A stretch of 64,000 nt of DNA, from positions 31,489 through 95,488 of the forward strand of contig NZ_JAUYNT010000009.1 in the NCBI RefSeq assembly GCF_030698175.1, written 5' to 3'. The notes beneath the pieces are model-generated. The model made no database searches. It saw nothing but the letters and a program-made list of their open reading frames with translations, and was not told the origin of the DNA. The DNA comes from Pseudomonas sp. (lineage in GTDB: Bacteria; Pseudomonadota; Gammaproteobacteria; Pseudomonadales; Pseudomonadaceae). Position numbers and translations under genes: made by a program. This document shows, one piece after another, positions 51,559 through 60,597 of the stretch (the first letter of the stretch is position 1; each line of letters begins with the position of its first letter).

Positions 51559-52545
51559 CTAGATGCTGGCCGGTTGTACATGCCCAAATAACTCTTGAGC
51601 AAAGCGCACACGCTCTTGCGGGGTTTCCTTGAGGCCTTGTTTTTCCAGTTCGGCCAGCCGGGCTTCCACTGCATGCGCGCGCAGGGTCAGGCCGCAGTCG
51701 TTGGCGATCTGAATGTTCAGGCCGGGGCGGGCGTTGAGTTCGAGGATCATCGGGCCTTTGTCTTGGTCCAGCACCATGTCCACGCCAATATAGCCAAGAC
51801 CGCACAGCTCATGGCAGCCGGCGGCCAGCTGCATAAAGCCATCCCAGCCCGGTAGCTGCACACCATCCACTGCGTTGGTGGTGTCGGGGTGTTTGCTGAT
51901 GATGTTATTCAACCAGGTGCCGCGCAATGTCAGGCCAGTGGCCAGGTCAACGCCAACACCAATAGCGCCTTGGTGCAGATTGGCTTTGCCGCCGGATTGG
52001 CGCGTTGGCAGGCGCAACATGGCCATGATCGGGTAGCCCATCAGCACAATAATGCGGATGTCGGGTACGCCTTCGTAGCTGATGCTTTTGAAGATTTGGT
52101 CAGGGGTGACGCGGTATTCGATCAGTGCGCGGTCGCGATGACCACCGAGTGAATACAGACCGGTAAGGATGCTGGAGATTTGATGTTCGATCTCTTCATG
52201 GCTGATCAGCTTGCCCGAAACCGTGCGATAGCGGCCTTCAAAGCGGTCGGCAATCACCAGAATGCCATCACCGCCGGCGCCCTGAGCCGGCTTGATCACA
52301 AAGTCACGATGCCCTTCGATGATCTTGCCGAGGTTATCGATCTCTTTCTCGGTCGAGATAATTCCGTACATTTCCGGCACGTGAATGCCGGCTTCGATCG
52401 CCCGCATCTTGGTGATGATTTTGTCATCCACAATCGGATACAGGCTGCGTTTGTTGTACTTAAGCACGTAGTCGGCGTTACGCCTGTTGATGCCCATGAT
52501 GCCGCGGGCTTCGAGGGCTTTCCAACGTTTCCAGAGGCCGATCAT
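51559..52545 (-). CDS. RimK-like ATP-grasp ligase (alpha-L-glutamate ligase-like)
   Basis: A 328-residue ATP-grasp protein. It has RDFVIKPAQGAGGDGILVI (ATP-binding lysine and glycine loop), ALIEYRVTPDQIF, and the magnesium-binding ILELNARPGLNIQIAN near the C-terminus. ATP-grasp enzymes join an acid to an amine through an acyl phosphate; the RimK relatives add glutamate. The substrate here is unknown. Its start lies 3 bases after the stop of the UUP1-7TM gene, and the three genes 54617 to 51559 form one tight unit. It probably acts in the cytoplasm. Confidence 0.88.
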   Translation of the reverse strand: MIGLWKRWKALEARGIMGINRRNADYVLKYNKRSLYPIVDDKIITKMRAIEAGIHVPEMYGIISTEKEIDNLGKIIEGHRDFVIKPAQGAGGDGILVIADRFEGRYRTVSGKLISHEEIEHQISSILTGLYSLGGHRDRALIEYRVTPDQIFKSISYEGVPDIRIIVLMGYPIMAMLRLPTRQSGGKANLHQGAIGVGVDLATGLTLRGTWLNNIISKHPDTTNAVDGVQLPGWDGFMQLAAGCHELCGLGYIGVDMVLDQDKGPMILELNARPGLNIQIANDCGLTLRAHAVEARLAELEKQGLKETPQERVRFAQELFGHVQPASI

Positions 52546-52548
52546 GGC

Positions 52549-54075
52549 TCAATCCTTCAAAAAGGCTTTGAAGCGAAACAGCTCGGTCAGGCGATAGCCG
52601 CGATAGCGTCCCATTGCCAACATGAAGCCGACCATGATCAACAGCACCGCCGGGAAGGTGAACATAAAGTAGATCACCTCCGGAATACTCATCAGCAGGT
52701 AAGCCAGTGTCGCTGCAACCAAGGTACCGAGGGCGACTTTGAAGGCATGGCCGCCACCGCGCTCTTCCCAGGTGATCGACAGGCGTTCGATGGTCATGGT
52801 CAGGATCACCATCGGGAACAGCGATACCGACAGGCCGCGTTCCAGGCCAAGTTTGTGGCTGAACAGGCTGATGACGGCAATCAGTATCACCACAAAGGTC
52901 AGCACCACCGAGAGTCTGGGGAGCATTTGCAGCTTTAGATGCTCAAGGTAGGAGCGCAAGGACAGGCCCAGGGCGGTGATTAAGGTAAACAGCATGATGC
53001 CAAAACCCAGCTGGGTTTCGCGAAACGCCAAGGCAATCAGTACCGGGGTAAAGGTGCCGAGGGTTTGCAGGCCGCCGAGGTTACGCAGAATCAAAATCAC
53101 CAGCACGCCGAGTGGCAACACGATAAGAATCTGGTAAGTCTGCTGGGTTTGCAGCGGCAAGCCGTAGAGCGAGTATTCGAGGAAGTTGACGTCGGTATTG
53201 GCGTCGGTGCGTTTGGCTAGCTGGATGGCATTCATCTCGCTGTTGCTGAGGCTGAAGGTCACTTTTGGTTTTTTGCCGCCTTCAACGTTGATCAGGCTTT
53301 CATCGCCGGTCCACCAGATCATCCGGTCGCTCGGCAAGCCTTGCTCGCCGGTTTCTGGGCTGAAGTACAGCCAGTCCTTGCCATTGAAGCTGCGCAACCA
53401 CAGCTCTGGATTTTGCGGCTGATCGGCCACCAAGCGAATAGTGTGCACCCGCTCCATGGGTACGTGGGCAATCGACAGCAGCAGTTCGATGATGCGGGCT
53501 TTGTTGCCGATCGATTCATTGCCGGCAAAGAGTAATTTTACGTTGTCGTCACTCTTGTTATTAACCCGTTGAATGGTTTCGGTGATGAAGGTTTCGACGT
53601 CGGCTGAGTGCTGGCGGATCGGTGCCAGCAGCGCTTCGGCGGCGACTTTCTCGGCGCCTTCGACGGCAATGCTTTCACGGAAAATCGGCCCCTTGGCCTT
53701 GGGTTTTTCACCGCTGTAGCGCTTGGTCAGCACCAGGCGGTAATACAAGGTTTGGTTGCCGCTGACGCGACGGGCCGACCAGGTGACCTTGCGGTTGCCG
53801 TCGGTACGGTTGATGCCGACGCCGTAGTTATTGGAAATAAAGCTCTCGTTAAGGCTGACGTAGTCTTGGTTCAGGGGCGGCACGAACATCTGCACCTTCA
53901 CCGGATCGCGCGGGTTGGCTTGAAATTCGACTTTGGCGTCGACGTTCCACAGGTAATCGGTTTCGTCGGTGGTGACCGGAATGCCGAGAATAAAAATCTG
54001 ATAGGCCGTAACTAGAATGCCCAGCGCCACCAACAGGGTGATAAGGACTTTCAAATGCAGGTTAAGAGAGCGCAT
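52549..54075 (-). CDS. UUP1-7TM protein (inactive transglutaminase fused to seven membrane helices)
   Basis: A 508-residue membrane protein. One N-terminal helix (residues 8-30) is followed by a periplasmic part of about 240 residues with the UUP1 and transglutaminase-like regions, and then seven membrane helices (about residues 300-490) beginning at QTYQILIVLPLGVLVILIL. The transglutaminase-like part is regarded as inactive in this family. It lies between the retropepsin gene (5 bases) and the ATP-grasp gene (3 bases). It could pass a periplasmic signal or substrate between these two enzymes; this is inference. Confidence 0.87.
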   Translation of the reverse strand: MRSLNLHLKVLITLLVALGILVTAYQIFILGIPVTTDETDYLWNVDAKVEFQANPRDPVKVQMFVPPLNQDYVSLNESFISNNYGVGINRTDGNRKVTWSARRVSGNQTLYYRLVLTKRYSGEKPKAKGPIFRESIAVEGAEKVAAEALLAPIRQHSADVETFITETIQRVNNKSDDNVKLLFAGNESIGNKARIIELLLSIAHVPMERVHTIRLVADQPQNPELWLRSFNGKDWLYFSPETGEQGLPSDRMIWWTGDESLINVEGGKKPKVTFSLSNSEMNAIQLAKRTDANTDVNFLEYSLYGLPLQTQQTYQILIVLPLGVLVILILRNLGGLQTLGTFTPVLIALAFRETQLGFGIMLFTLITALGLSLRSYLEHLKLQMLPRLSVVLTFVVILIAVISLFSHKLGLERGLSVSLFPMVILTMTIERLSITWEERGGGHAFKVALGTLVAATLAYLLMSIPEVIYFMFTFPAVLLIMVGFMLAMGRYRGYRLTELFRFKAFLKD

Positions 54076-54080
54076 GTGAA

Positions 54081-54617
54081 TTACTCGGCAGCGAGAGCGG
54101 CAGTGGCACAGGCAGGTTTACCTGCTGCGTATTTTAAGTTGGGGTCAATCAGGGCGTCGAAGTGTTTCAGGGCTTCAGAGCCAATCAGCAATGGATACTG
54201 AAAGGCGCTGCGGTCGGTCAAGTTGACCTCAATCTTGCCCAGGGTTTTGCCCATGCAAATGGCCAGTTCGATCACCGGGCGAGGGGTGTAGGTTTTGCCT
54301 TCTTCAAGATCAATATCGCCAGCCCGGCGTTTGATTTTGCTAATGCGTGCCAGCGGCCGCTCGATCGGGTGAGCGTGGGCCGCATCAATGGCTAGATAAA
54401 AGCGCACCCAGGTTTCGCCGTTACGCTTAAAGCGTTTTATGTCGCGGGCGCTGAGGGATGCGGTTTTGGCGCCGGTATCCAGCTTGGCGGCGACTTCAAG
54501 ATCAAGACCGACCAGTTGGGCGTACTCATTCAAGCCAAAAATGGGTTTGTCTGCGGCGAGGCTAAAACCCGGTAATGCCAACAGGCTAAGCAAAATGGTT
54601 GGGAGCTTGAGAGTCAT
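54081..54617 (-). CDS. periplasmic retropepsin-like aspartic protease (RimB/ATP-dependent zinc protease family)
   Basis: A 178-residue exported protein with a signal peptide (LPTILLSLLALPGFSLAA). The mature part starts IFGLNEYAQLVGLDLEVAAKLDTGAKTASL, with the aspartic-protease triad Asp47-Thr48-Gly49, and ends with a second strand set, YPLLIGSEALKHFDALIDP. Databases often call this family ATP-dependent zinc protease, but the visible DTG motif is that of a dimeric retropepsin-like protease and no zinc motif is seen. It starts the three-gene unit with the UUP1-7TM and ATP-grasp genes. The in-frame extension upstream lacks a ribosome site. Confidence 0.85.
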   Translation of the reverse strand: MTLKLPTILLSLLALPGFSLAADKPIFGLNEYAQLVGLDLEVAAKLDTGAKTASLSARDIKRFKRNGETWVRFYLAIDAAHAHPIERPLARISKIKRRAGDIDLEEGKTYTPRPVIELAICMGKTLGKIEVNLTDRSAFQYPLLIGSEALKHFDALIDPNLKYAAGKPACATAALAAE

Positions 54618-54839
54618 AAGTCCAATAACGGTAAAAATTAGGCAGCTTAGGGCGCATGTTTGCGAAAGCTGTAGGTGGGGCAAGCGCTTGATTCTAGCAG
54701 CTTAAGCGCCGTAGCCGGTTTGGTAGCTGAAACACCAAAGGGTTGCATTCTAACATGGGCTTTTTCAGCGGTGACAGGCACTTAGAGGTGATTTCAATGG
54801 TTTTGCATGAGTTGTTAAGGGTTCCCATGAAAACGTTAC

Positions 54840-54847
54840 TGTCGACA
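54840..54847. promoter_or_regulatory. TGTCGACA palindrome, upstream candidate operator
   Basis: This perfect 8-base palindrome lies just upstream of the candidate prp promoter. An identical one lies 73 bases downstream at 54913. A dimeric GntR regulator could bind either or both. Confidence 0.45.
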
Positions 54848-54862
54848 ATATGTTGTTTTTTG

Positions 54863-54891
54863 TTGACGTATAAGCGCTTAAAGGCTAATTT
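54863..54891 (+). promoter_or_regulatory. candidate sigma-70 promoter of the prp operon
   Basis: TTGACG (54863-54868) and TAATTT (54886-54891) are spaced by 17 bases, about 31 bases before the regulator's start codon. It is the best promoter match in this 305-base gap. The two TGTCGACA sites lie on either side of it. Confidence 0.55.
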
Positions 54892-54912
54892 TTGCTCAGT
54901 TAAGTGATTTGG

Positions 54913-54920
54913 TGTCGACA
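54913..54920. promoter_or_regulatory. TGTCGACA palindrome, downstream candidate operator
   Basis: The second copy of the palindrome ends 2 bases before the regulator's ATG (54923). A protein bound here would block the ribosome-site region and the start of transcription, which fits self-repression by the GntR protein. Confidence 0.45.
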
Positions 54921-54922
54921 CT

Positions 54923-55663
54923 ATGCAAGTGATTAGCGACGTAACAGGCAGCCTGCAAGATGATGCGGAAACCCTCGCTGAGCAGGTGTTTCGGCTGATT
55001 CAGGCGGCTATAGTCAAAGGTGAGATCGCCCCCGGCAGTAAGATTTCTGAGCCAGAACTGGCGCGGGTGTATGGCATTAGCCGGGGCCCGTTGCGCGAGG
55101 CGATTCACCGGCTAGAAGGCCAGCGCTTGTTGGTGCGGGTGCCCCATGTGGGGGCGCGGGTGGTGTCGTTAAGCCATGCCGAGCTGATTGAGCTGTATGA
55201 GATTCGCGAGTCCCTCGAAGGTATGGCGTGTCGCTTGGCCGCCGAGCGCATGAGTGTCGCCGAGATCGCCGAATTGCGGCGGGTGCTCGAGACCCACGAG
55301 CAAGACGCGGCGTTTCAGGCCGGTGTTGGTTATTACCAGCAAGAAGGCGACTTCGATTTCCACTATCGCATCATCCAGGGCAGCGGCAATCGCACCTTGG
55401 CGCAAATGCTCTGCGGCGAGCTATACCAACTGGTGCGCATGTACCGCATTCAGTTCTCAGTGGTGCCCAATCGTCCGCGTCAAGCTTTCACCGAACACCA
55501 CCGAATTCTCGATGCCATTGCTGACCGTGACGGTGAGCTGGCCGAGCTGCTGATGCGCCGTCACATCGGTGCTTCCAAGCGCAATATCGAACGCCACTAT
55601 AAAGGCGCTAACGCCAGCCAAGGTGCGGCCATCAAGCCCACCAAACCAGGAGCTGAGTCATGA
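54923..55663 (+). CDS. prpR: GntR-family (FCD) regulator of the 2-methylcitrate operon
   Basis: A 246-residue FadR-type GntR protein. The N-terminal winged helix has [22 protein letters not shown] and the C-terminal FCD effector domain has [20 protein letters not shown] and [13 protein letters not shown] with metal-binding histidines. Pseudomonas prp operons are headed by this GntR type, unlike the sigma-54 activator PrpR of enterobacteria; the symbol is used for position only. Its stop overlaps the prpB start, so it is part of the operon. The likely ligand is a 2-methylcitrate pathway intermediate. Confidence 0.88.
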   Translation: MQVISDVTGSLQDDAETLAEQVFRLIQAAIVKGEIAPGSKISEPELARVYGISRGPLREAIHRLEGQRLLVRVPHVGARVVSLSHAELIELYEIRESLEGMACRLAAERMSVAEIAELRRVLETHEQDAAFQAGVGYYQQEGDFDFHYRIIQGSGNRTLAQMLCGELYQLVRMYRIQFSVVPNRPRQAFTEHHRILDAIADRDGELAELLMRRHIGASKRNIERHYKGANASQGAAIKPTKPGAES

Positions 55664-56550
55664 GTTCAGTCAAAAGTACCCCCGGCCAACGCTTTCGTGA
55701 TGCGGTCGCCAATGAGCGGCCGTTGCAGGTGGTCGGCGCGATTAACGCCAACCATGCCTTGCTGGCCCAGCGCGCCGGTTTTAAGGCGATTTACCTGTCG
55801 GGCGGTGGCGTGGCAGCCGGCTCTTTGGGCTTACCGGACTTAGGTATCACTGGGCTGGACGATGTGCTCACCGACGTGCGACGGATTACCGATGTCTGCG
55901 ATCTGCCGTTGCTGGTGGATGTGGATACCGGCTTTGGCTCCTCGGCGTTTAACGTCGCGCGCACCGTTAAGTCGATGATCAAGTTCGGCGCCGCGGCCAT
56001 TCATATCGAAGACCAAGTCGGCGCCAAGCGCTGCGGCCATCGTCCGAATAAAGAAATCGTCTCCCTGCAGGAAATGGTCGACCGCATCAAGGCCGCCGTC
56101 GATGCCCGCACTGACGACAGCTTTGTGATTATGGCGCGCACCGATGCGCTGGCGGTGGAAGGCTTGCAGTCGGCCCTGGATCGTGCGGCGGCCTGTATTG
56201 AAGCCGGCGCCGACATGATCTTCCCTGAGGCGATCACCGAGCTGGATATGTACAAGCTGTTTGCCGCCAAGGTGAAAGCGCCGATTCTGGCCAATATCAC
56301 CGAGTTTGGCGCGACGCCTCTGTACACCACCGAAGAACTGCGCGCCGCCGATGTGTCCCTGGTGCTCTATCCATTGTCGGCGTTCCGCGCCATGAACAAG
56401 GCGGCGGAAAACGTCTACACCGCGATTCGTCGCGACGGCACCCAGAAGAATGTGATCGATACCATGCAAACCCGCATGGAACTGTACGAGCGCATTAATT
56501 ACCACGCCTTCGAGCAGAGCCTCGACGCGTTGTTCGCCGCCAAGAAGTAA
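55660..56550 (+). CDS. prpB: 2-methylisocitrate lyase
   Basis: A 296-residue enzyme of the PEP mutase/isocitrate lyase family that splits 2-methylisocitrate into pyruvate and succinate, the last step of the pathway. Motifs include [36 protein letters not shown], the active-site loop KRCGH with Cys125, and [16 protein letters not shown] 55660 overlaps the regulator's stop. It lies 79 bases before prpC. Confidence 0.95.
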   Translation: MSSVKSTPGQRFRDAVANERPLQVVGAINANHALLAQRAGFKAIYLSGGGVAAGSLGLPDLGITGLDDVLTDVRRITDVCDLPLLVDVDTGFGSSAFNVARTVKSMIKFGAAAIHIEDQVGAKRCGHRPNKEIVSLQEMVDRIKAAVDARTDDSFVIMARTDALAVEGLQSALDRAAACIEAGADMIFPEAITELDMYKLFAAKVKAPILANITEFGATPLYTTEELRAADVSLVLYPLSAFRAMNKAAENVYTAIRRDGTQKNVIDTMQTRMELYERINYHAFEQSLDALFAAKK

Positions 56551-56629
56551 CCGGCTAGCCGGCTGCCCAACGAGGCAGCCTGCATACAACAAGAAACACC
56601 TAACCGGATTTGACCAGGAGATACCCGCG

Positions 56630-57793
56630 ATGAGCGCAATTCAAGAGACCACCGCGTCGGGCTTCAAGCCCAAGAAATCAGTTGCCCTGAGCGGCACGAC
56701 TGCCGGCAACACGGCCCTGTGTACCGTTGGCCGCACCGGCAATGATCTGCACTACCGTGGCTATGACATTCTCGATGTCGCCACTAGCTGCGAGTTCGAG
56801 GAAATCGCCCACCTGCTGGTCCACGGCAAATTGCCGAACGTGGCGGAACTGGCTGCTTACAAAACCAAGTTGAAGGCGCTGCGTGGTCTGCCGGCTGCTT
56901 TGAAAGCCGCGTTGGAGCAACTGCCACCCTCGGCACATCCGATGGATGTGATGCGTACCGGCGTTTCTGTGCTGGGCTGCCTGGCCCCGGAGAAAGACGA
57001 TCACAATCACCCGGGCGCCCGTGACATCGCCGACAAGCTGATGGCGTGCCAGGGCTCAATGCTGCTGTATTGGTACCACTTTAGCCACAACGGCAAGCGT
57101 ATCGAGGTGGAAACCGACGACGACACTATCGGTGGGCACTTTCTGCACCTGCTGCATGGTGAGGCGCCGAGTGACAGCTGGGTGCGCGCCATGCACGTTT
57201 CACTGATTCTGTACGCCGAGCATGAGTTCAACGCCTCGACCTTTGCTGCGCGCGTGGTGGCCGGTACCGGTTCCGATATGTATTCCGCCATCTGTGGTGG
57301 CATCGGTGCGTTGCGTGGCCCCAAACATGGCGGTGCCAATGAGGTGGCCTTCGAGATCCAGAAGCGTTACGACAATCCGGATGAGGCTGAGGCCGATATC
57401 CGTGCCCGGGTCGAGAAGAAGGAAGTGGTGATCGGCTTCGGTCATCCGGTCTACACCGTTGCCGACCCGCGCAATAAAGTCATCAAGGAAGTGGCCCGCG
57501 AGCTCTCCGCCGAGCAGGCCAACAGCAAGATGTTCGACATTGCCGAGCGACTGGAATCGGTGATGGCAGACATTAAGAAAATGTTCCCCAACCTCGATTG
57601 GTTCAGCGCCGTCAGCTATCACATGATGGGCGTGCCGACCGCCATGTTCACGCCGCTGTTCGTGATCGCCCGCACCTCGGGCTGGTCATCCCACGTCATC
57701 GAACAGCGCATCGACGGCAAGATCATCCGCCCGAGCGCCAACTATGTCGGCCCTGAGGACCTCAAGTTTGTGCCGCTCAAGGAGCGCCCATAA
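56630..57793 (+). CDS. prpC: 2-methylcitrate synthase
   Basis: A 387-residue citrate-synthase-family enzyme that joins propionyl-CoA and oxaloacetate. It has [21 protein letters not shown], the catalytic His regions [17 protein letters not shown] and [14 protein letters not shown], the [14 protein letters not shown] motif, and a C-terminal catalytic Asp region. The short form and the operon context favour methylcitrate over citrate synthase. AGGAG precedes ATG 56630. Two bases separate its stop from acnD. Confidence 0.95.
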   Translation: MSAIQETTASGFKPKKSVALSGTTAGNTALCTVGRTGNDLHYRGYDILDVATSCEFEEIAHLLVHGKLPNVAELAAYKTKLKALRGLPAALKAALEQLPPSAHPMDVMRTGVSVLGCLAPEKDDHNHPGARDIADKLMACQGSMLLYWYHFSHNGKRIEVETDDDTIGGHFLHLLHGEAPSDSWVRAMHVSLILYAEHEFNASTFAARVVAGTGSDMYSAICGGIGALRGPKHGGANEVAFEIQKRYDNPDEAEADIRARVEKKEVVIGFGHPVYTVADPRNKVIKEVARELSAEQANSKMFDIAERLESVMADIKKMFPNLDWFSAVSYHMMGVPTAMFTPLFVIARTSGWSSHVIEQRIDGKIIRPSANYVGPEDLKFVPLKERP

Positions 57794-57795
57794 CC

Positions 57796-60390
57796 ATGAG
57801 CAGCATGAATACTCAATACCGTAAGAACCTGCCCGGCAGCGTGCTGGACTACTTCGACACCACGGAGGCGATCGATGCCATCGCTCCCGGCGCTTACGCC
57901 AAGCTGCCATACACCTCCCGTGTGCTGGCTGAACAGTTGGTGCGCCGCTGTGATCCGGCCGCGCTGACCGCTTCTCTCAAGCAGCTGATCGAGCGTAAAC
58001 AGGACCTCGATTTTCCCTGGTATCCGGCTCGCGTGGTGTGCCACGACATTCTCGGCCAGACCGCACTGGTCGACTTGGCCGGCCTGCGTGATGCGATTGC
58101 CGAGCAGGGCGGCGACCCGTCCAAGGTCAATCCGGTAGTACCGACCCAGCTGATCGTCGATCACTCGCTGGCCGTTGAGTGCGGTGGTTTTGACCCGGAT
58201 GCGTTCACCAAGAACCGCGCCATCGAGGACCGTCGTAACGAAGACCGTTTCCACTTTATCGAGTGGACCAAAACCGCGTTCAAGAACGTCGACGTGATTC
58301 CGGCCGGCAACGGCATCATGCACCAGATCAATCTGGAGAAAATGTCGCCGGTGATTCAGGCCCGTGACGGCGTGGCTTTTCCGGATACCTGTGTGGGTAC
58401 CGACAGCCACACCCCCCATGTGGATGCGCTGGGCGTAATCGCCGTGGGCGTTGGCGGTCTGGAAGCGGAAACGGTAATGCTCGGCCGCGCCTCGATGATG
58501 CGCCTGCCGGATATCGTTGGCGTCGAGCTGACCGGCAAGCGCCAGCCCGGCATTACCGCCACCGATATTGTCTTGCAGCTGACGGCATTTCTGCGCAAGC
58601 AGCGCGTCGTCGGTGCTTGGCTGGAGTTCTTCGGCGCAGGGGCGGCCAGCCTGACCATCGGCGACCGCGCCACCATCTCCAACATGACCCCTGAGTACGG
58701 CGCCACTGCCGGCCTGTTCTATATCGATGAACAAACCATCGACTATCTCAAACTCACCGGCCGTGAAGCGCAGCAGGTGGCGCTGGTAGAAAATTACGCC
58801 AAGACCGCCGGCCTATGGGCCGATACGCTCAAACAGGCCGAGTACGAGCGGGTGTTGAGTTTTGATCTGTCCACGGTTGGTCGCAACATGGCTGGCCCGT
58901 CCAATCCCCATGCGCTGTTGGCCACCCGTGATCTGGCTGCCAAAGGCGTTTCCGGGGCTTGGACAGAAACCGCCGGCGAAATGCCGGATGGCGCGGTCAT
59001 CATTGCCGCCATCACCAGCTGTACCAATACCAGTAACCCGCGCAACGTGGTGGCTGCCGCACTGCTCGCGCGCAACGCCAACAAGCTTGGCCTGCTGCGC
59101 AAACCTTGGGTGAAGACTTCCTTCGCGCCGGGTTCCAAGGTGGCCGAGCTGTACCTGCAAGACGCAGGACTTCTGACGGAGCTGGAACAGCTCGGTTTCG
59201 GCATCGTCGGTTTTGCCTGCACCACTTGCAACGGCATGAGCGGTGCGCTGGATCCTGTTATCCAACAAGAAATCATCGCGCGTGACCTGTACGCCACGGC
59301 CGTGTTGTCGGGCAACCGCAACTTCGACGGCCGCATCCATCCGTATGCCAAGCAGGCGTTCCTCGCGTCGCCGCCGCTGGTGGTGGCGTATGCGATTGCC
59401 GGCACCATCCGCTTCGATATCGAACAGGACGTGCTGGGCGTGGTCGATGGCCGCGAAATCCGTCTGAAGGATATCTGGCCGTCGGATGAAGAAATCGATG
59501 CCATCGTCAAAGAAAGCGTCAAGCCAGAGCAGTTCCGCGAAATCTACATTCCCATGTTTGATCTGGGCACCGTTGAAGAGTCCCCAAGCCCGTTGTATGA
59601 CTGGCGTGAGATGAGCACCTATATCCGCCGTCCGCCCTATTGGGAAGGTGCGCTGGCCGGTGAACGCCCGCTGTCTGGCATGCGCCCGCTGGCGGTGCTG
59701 CCGGACAACATCACCACCGATCACCTGTCGCCATCCAACGCCATCATGCTGGACAGCGCCGCCGGTGAGTACCTGCACAAAATGGGTTTGCCGGAAGAGG
59801 ACTTCAACTCCTACGCGACCCATAGGGGTGACCATTTGACCGCGCAACGTGCCACCTTCGCCAACCCGCAGCTGGTCAACGAAATGGCCGTGGTCGGCGG
59901 CAAAGTGCAAAAAGGTTCGCTGACCCGCATCGAGCCGGAAGGCCAAGTCACGCGCATGTGGGAAGCCATCGAAACCTACATGGAGCGCAAGCAGCCGCTG
60001 ATTATCGTCGCAGGCGCCGATTACGGTCAGGGTTCGTCCCGCGACTGGGCCGCCAAAGGCGTGCGTTTGGCCGGCGTCGAGGTGATTGCCGCAGAGGGTT
60101 TTGAACGCATTCACCGTACCAATCTGGTGGGTATGGGCGTGTTGCCGCTGGAGTTTCAGCCCGGCACCAATCGCCATACGCTGGCGATCGATGGCACTGA
60201 AGTCTATGACGTGATTGGTGAGCGCACCCCGCGCGCGATCATGACGCTGGTCATCACCCGCAAGAACGGTGAGCGCGTCGAAGTGCCGATGATCTGCCGT
60301 CTGGACAGCGATGAAGAAGTGTTGATCTACGAAGCCGGCGGTGTGCTGCAGCGCTTTGCACAGGACTTCCTTGAGGCGACTGTAGGCTGA
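57796..60390 (+). CDS. acnD: Fe/S-dependent 2-methylcitrate dehydratase
   Basis: An 864-residue aconitase-family enzyme that dehydrates 2-methylcitrate to 2-methyl-trans-aconitate. The cluster ligands are Cys409 (SCTNTSNPRN), Cys475 and Cys478 (CTTCNGMSG). The substrate-site motifs TDSHTPHVDALG, LSGNRNFDGRIHPYAK and DYGQGSSRDWAAKG are intact. GGAG precedes ATG 57796. It needs the isomerase PrpF, encoded next, to feed its product into the normal pathway. A 156-base repeat lies between acnD and prpF. Confidence 0.96.
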   Translation: MSSMNTQYRKNLPGSVLDYFDTTEAIDAIAPGAYAKLPYTSRVLAEQLVRRCDPAALTASLKQLIERKQDLDFPWYPARVVCHDILGQTALVDLAGLRDAIAEQGGDPSKVNPVVPTQLIVDHSLAVECGGFDPDAFTKNRAIEDRRNEDRFHFIEWTKTAFKNVDVIPAGNGIMHQINLEKMSPVIQARDGVAFPDTCVGTDSHTPHVDALGVIAVGVGGLEAETVMLGRASMMRLPDIVGVELTGKRQPGITATDIVLQLTAFLRKQRVVGAWLEFFGAGAASLTIGDRATISNMTPEYGATAGLFYIDEQTIDYLKLTGREAQQVALVENYAKTAGLWADTLKQAEYERVLSFDLSTVGRNMAGPSNPHALLATRDLAAKGVSGAWTETAGEMPDGAVIIAAITSCTNTSNPRNVVAAALLARNANKLGLLRKPWVKTSFAPGSKVAELYLQDAGLLTELEQLGFGIVGFACTTCNGMSGALDPVIQQEIIARDLYATAVLSGNRNFDGRIHPYAKQAFLASPPLVVAYAIAGTIRFDIEQDVLGVVDGREIRLKDIWPSDEEIDAIVKESVKPEQFREIYIPMFDLGTVEESPSPLYDWREMSTYIRRPPYWEGALAGERPLSGMRPLAVLPDNITTDHLSPSNAIMLDSAAGEYLHKMGLPEEDFNSYATHRGDHLTAQRATFANPQLVNEMAVVGGKVQKGSLTRIEPEGQVTRMWEAIETYMERKQPLIIVAGADYGQGSSRDWAAKGVRLAGVEVIAAEGFERIHRTNLVGMGVLPLEFQPGTNRHTLAIDGTEVYDVIGERTPRAIMTLVITRKNGERVEVPMICRLDSDEEVLIYEAGGVLQRFAQDFLEATVG

Positions 60391-60397
60391 TGAATCC

Positions 60398-60553
60398 GTA
60401 GGGTGGGTTAGGCGCATGCTGCAAATCGCGATGTACCGGCGATGCGTGTTGCGCCGTAACCCACCTTCGGTGCGATGCGCTTGGTAGGTTACGCGGTGCG
60501 CTACTCTCGCGATGCCTGATTATCAGTGGCCTGGCACCGCTAACCCACCCTAC
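60398..60553. repeat. GTAGGGTGGGTTAG inverted-repeat element inside the prp operon, 156 bp
   Basis: GTAGGGTGGGTTAG (60398-60411) is mirrored exactly by CTAACCCACCCTAC (60540-60553), with inner palindromic words such as GTAACCCACC. It begins 8 bases after the acnD stop and ends 44 bases before prpF, so it lies in the middle of a functional operon. Confidence 0.85.
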
Positions 60554-60597
60554 GAGACTGCTTAACCGCAAGCTATGTCAGAGCAAAGGAAAAATTT

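Noticed and set aside
56630..57793. Housekeeping citrate synthase
   Set aside because: The short form and position between prpB and acnD indicate 2-methylcitrate synthase.
58813..60417. Minus-strand open frame of 534 codons
   Set aside because: It mirrors acnD, whose cluster cysteines and active-site motifs are clear on the plus strand.
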